A stretch of 13,668 nt of DNA. Source: Candidatus Woesearchaeota archaeon (GTDB lineage Archaea > Nanobdellota > Nanobdellia > Woesearchaeales > JASKKU01). Under the pieces are notes generated by a model. The model did not search any database, had not been told where the DNA came from, and saw only the letters and a list, made by a program, of their open reading frames with translations. Location of the stretch: assembly GCA_011045925.1 (NCBI GenBank), contig DSBS01000015.1:1-13668 (forward strand), written 5' to 3'. The position numbers and the translations under genes are program-made. Every line of letters starts with the position of its first letter. Position 1 is the first letter of the stretch. Shown here one piece after another: positions 12,934 to 13,668 of this stretch.

Positions 12934-13242
12934 ATGGCATTAATACTCGTTTATGTAACCCACGCCTCAAAAGAGGATGCAAAGAAGCTTGCTTCTCACT
13001 TATTGGAAAAAAGGCTAATTGCCTGCGCCAACCTTTTCCCAATCAATTCCATCTACAGGTGGAAAGGCAAAGTAGAAGACGCAGAGGAGTTTGTCTCACT
13101 GCTCAAAGCAAGACCGGAAAACTGGGAAGCCCTTAAGAAGGAGATACTTTCTGTTCATCCATACGAGACACCATGCATCATAAAGCTGGATGCAGAAGCA
13201 AACCCTGGTTTTGATGAGTGGGCTAATGCAGAGTCGGGTTAG
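12934..13242 (+). CDS. cutA: CutA divalent-cation tolerance protein
   Basis: A 102-residue trimeric, ferredoxin-like-fold protein of the CutA1 family, named for copper tolerance in E. coli; its cellular role in archaea is unsettled and may be signalling or metal binding. Signatures are complete: LVYVTHASKEDAKKLA at the start, LIACANLFPINSIYRWKGK (the ACxN and SxYxWxG motifs), AEEFVSLLKARPENW, and VHPYETPCIIKL (the HPYExP motif). The length is normal for the family. It has its own TATA-like box, so it is independent of the toxin-antitoxin pair. Its TAG overlaps the TAA of the convergent methyltransferase gene by three bases. Confidence 0.95.
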   Translation: MALILVYVTHASKEDAKKLASHLLEKRLIACANLFPINSIYRWKGKVEDAEEFVSLLKARPENWEALKKEILSVHPYETPCIIKLDAEANPGFDEWANAESG

Positions 13243-13668
13243 CTAACAAGCGGCACAAATCTGTAGTGCTCTTTTGTATATTTCTTTTTCTGGAAAAATC
13301 TGTTTTTTTTAATAATGATTAGCGGGCCATCTTTGTAAGGGCAGATAAGAATTCCATTTTTCTTAAGAAGCCTTTTTGATAGCTCATCTATTTTCTTCTC
13401 TTGTTCATCATTTATTCCGGCAGTAAAGATAATCCTGTCATAGCTTCTATCGGGAAGCTCTTTGAAGATGTCAGAGCACCTGAACTTTACCTTGCTTAGC
13501 CTGTAGTTGTTGGCCTTTCTTCTGTTTTCCTCTGCGAGCTGCGTTAATTCCGGGATAACTTCCAGGCTTGTCACCTCGCCAGGATAAGCAAGATACCCAG
13601 CAAGGCAGGCGCTCCACCCGCTTCCTGAGCCAATCTCAAGTATATCATTTTCCGGCTCAATCTCAGCA
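13239..13668 (-). CDS. Protein-L-isoaspartate O-methyltransferase-like protein (5' end outside window)
   Basis: The C-terminal ~143 residues of a SAM-dependent methyltransferase of the PIMT type, which repairs L-isoaspartyl residues in aged proteins (EC 2.1.1.77). The frame stays open to the right edge, so GTG 13574 is an internal Val. Upstream of it lies the SAM-binding motif ENDILEIGSGSGWSACLAG, followed by GEVTSLEVIPELTQLAEEN with the acidic residue that binds the SAM ribose, then VKFRCSDIFKELP and YDRIIFTAGI, the late motif where most PIMTs have TAA. The end LLKKNGILICPYKDGPLIIIKK fits the last strands. The N-terminal substrate-binding part is missing here, so the exact activity is less certain; another class I methyltransferase is possible. 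Confidence 0.82.
   Translation of the reverse strand, partial: AEIEPENDILEIGSGSGWSACLAGYLAYPGEVTSLEVIPELTQLAEENRRKANNYRLSKVKFRCSDIFKELPDRSYDRIIFTAGINDEQEKKIDELSKRLLKKNGILICPYKDGPLIIIKKNRFFQKKKYTKEHYRFVPLVS

Overview
The window looks like chromosomal DNA from an archaeon with a reduced, DPANN-type gene complement (Woesearchaeota or Pacearchaeota is my guess). The main evidence is promoter architecture. At least eight genes have an AT-rich TATA-like box (TTTAAA, TATAAA or similar) about 22-30 nt upstream of the start codon, which is the layout of leaderless archaeal transcripts. Where genes are tightly packed (ackA, the flavodoxin) GGTGA-type Shine-Dalgarno sequences appear instead. Short T-rich tracts follow several genes. 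The taxon is inferred; no rRNA or other marker gene is present.

Layout. Positions 2-2947 hold the 3' end of a very large surface protein built from ~410-residue tandem units of Ig/cadherin-like domains; it runs off the left edge. Positions 3025-4009 hold a PlsC-type acyltransferase split by a frameshift. Positions 4094-6259 are a pta-ackA operon (acetyl-CoA to acetate plus ATP). Then come lgt (6303-7103), a radical SAM protein with a TRAM-like C-terminus (7150-8328), and on the minus strand a hemolysin-III/PAQR membrane protein (8353-9035) spread over three frames. Positions 9127-9735 encode a small putative lipoprotein with two Cys-rich repeats, closely followed by a flavodoxin (9740-10237) without a normal start codon. 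Two minus-strand genes follow: a HAD phosphatase (10218-10901) and a second Cys-containing putative lipoprotein (10973-11893, signal peptide in another frame up to 11924). On the plus strand are a 66-residue membrane protein, a RelB/RelE-like toxin-antitoxin pair and cutA. The window ends inside a minus-strand protein-isoaspartate methyltransferase.

How they fit together. The most coherent theme is the cell envelope: a bacterial-type prolipoprotein diacylglyceryl transferase with all its signature residues, two proteins with lipoprotein-like signal peptides ending in Phe-Gly-Cys, a PlsC-family acyltransferase and a giant surface adhesin. In an archaeon this suggests a lipoprotein pathway, and possibly acyl-ester lipid chemistry, resembling that of bacteria. 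The energy module is fermentative acetate formation by Pta-AckA, unusual for archaea, most of which use ADP-forming acetyl-CoA synthetase.

Caution. Four places (one in plsC, two in the hemolysin-III gene, one in a signal peptide) need a one-base correction of the same polarity to restore a family-conserved protein. They may be assembly errors or real gene decay, and only reads can decide. There is no gene-free stretch over 300 bases, and I saw no RNA genes, CRISPR array or insertion sequence.
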